Positions 63,913 through 64,000 of a stretch of 64,000 bases of DNA are shown here, in pieces. Position numbers and translations under genes: made by a program. Each line of letters starts with the position of its first letter. The stretch's first letter is position 1. The notes below the pieces were generated by a model. That model was not told the DNA's origin, searched no databases, and saw only the letters and a list, made by a program, of their open reading frames with translations. This stretch comes from CAYFLR01 sp964343805 (GTDB lineage: Bacteria; Bdellovibrionota_B; Oligoflexia; CAYFLR01): the NCBI GenBank assembly GCA_964343805.1, contig CAYFLR010000017.1, positions 1-64,000 on the forward strand. Reading direction: 5' to 3'.

Positions 63913-64000
63913 TATAATTTCTCACTTCATAAAAAACATTTTGAATGATCAGGACATAGAAAAATAATAGCAATACATAAAACATTATATAGCGCTTTAA
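63902..64000 (-). CDS. C-terminal end of a membrane protein, runs off right edge
   Basis: The frame open from the window edge encodes LKRYIMFYVLLLFFYVLIIQ, one hydrophobic segment, then a charged tail and a TAA that overlaps the next ATG by 11 bases (ATGAAAGGTAA). The overlap is typical of coupled genes. The gene cannot be identified from 32 residues. Confidence 0.45.
   Translation of the reverse strand, partial: LKRYIMFYVLLLFFYVLIIQNVFYEVRNYNER

Noticed and set aside
1..64000. tRNA, rRNA and CRISPR arrays.
   Set aside because: I looked for cloverleaf ends, rRNA cores and regularly spaced repeats, and saw none; a covariance-model scan would be decisive.

Overview
The window is AT-rich draft sequence from a Gram-negative bacterium. 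It has many lipobox lipoproteins, type IV pilins, a sigma-54 regulatory pair (NtrY/NtrX) and large multidomain histidine kinases. Two proteins carry DUF4388-like domains, which are common in the former Deltaproteobacteria. The mix of NtrYX, DUF4388, pilins with a Gram-negative N-terminus, a ferredoxin-linked 2-oxoacid oxidoreductase and many surface lipoproteins suggests a Bdellovibrionota- or Desulfobacterota-like lineage. That placement is an inference, since no rRNA gene is present. Six runs of N (10, 10, 10, 10, 22 and 171 bases) are scaffold gaps. At least three of them are not true to length, because genes crossing them change frame.

Layout. 1-3.5 kb: edge fragment of a REP-type Y1 transposase, an exported SNase-like nuclease, a 2-hydroxyacid dehydrogenase, an ArsC-like protein and two tandem paralogous lipoproteins. 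3.8-4.4 kb: a small heat-shock gene behind a near-perfect sigma-54 promoter. 4.6-8.0 kb: a large lipoprotein phosphoesterase gene split by one in-frame TAA. 8.0-22.2 kb (minus strand): a 7TM/GAF/PAS hybrid kinase, secreted proteins of unknown role, a DUF1456 protein, then a possible glycan-modification group (GT39-like membrane transferase, 967-residue lipoprotein, GT2 polyprenyl-phosphate transferase, radical SAM/SPASM enzyme, exported HAD protein) and a REC-REC kinase. 22.3-24.9 kb (plus): a PRUNE-like DHH phosphatase and a lipoprotein metalloprotease. 24.9-32.5 kb (minus): a compact probable operon lipA, 2-oxoacid:ferredoxin oxidoreductase (ferredoxin, alpha, fused beta-gamma), a small orphan gene, hflX, pdxH and an ABC-2 exporter pair. 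32.7 kb: dusB.

33.7-42.7 kb (minus): beta-lysine fermentation genes kamD, kamE and kdd, followed closely by ntrY, ntrX, a DUF4388 protein and a SpoU methyltransferase. 42.8-46.5 kb: a small basic protein, a ComEC-like membrane domain without the usual C-terminal hydrolase domain, and dnaK. 46.7-56.0 kb (plus): a zinc-ribbon membrane protein, then three minor-pilin-like genes. The first and third of these are giant, and the third joins a prepilin N-terminus to a von Willebrand A domain. 56.1-56.3 kb: a 163-bp nested inverted repeat. 56.3-57.9 kb: ctpA and rpsT with a terminator. 57.9-64 kb (minus): two pilins, prfB with its programmed +1 frameshift site, a PgpH-like 7TM-HD phosphodiesterase, a second DUF4388 protein and an edge fragment.

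How the parts fit. The Kam/Kdd genes and the ferredoxin-dependent oxidoreductase point to amino-acid catabolism with electrons passed to ferredoxin. NtrYX and the sigma-54 promoter at hsp20 point to sigma-54 control of stress or nitrogen-related genes. The two pilin loci could supply the shaft (57.9-59.3 kb) and a large adhesive tip (47.9-56.0 kb) of a type IV pilus. The strongest candidates for something new are the modular vWA pilin with its giant partner, the interrupted phosphoesterase with C-terminal repeats, and the nested inverted repeat.
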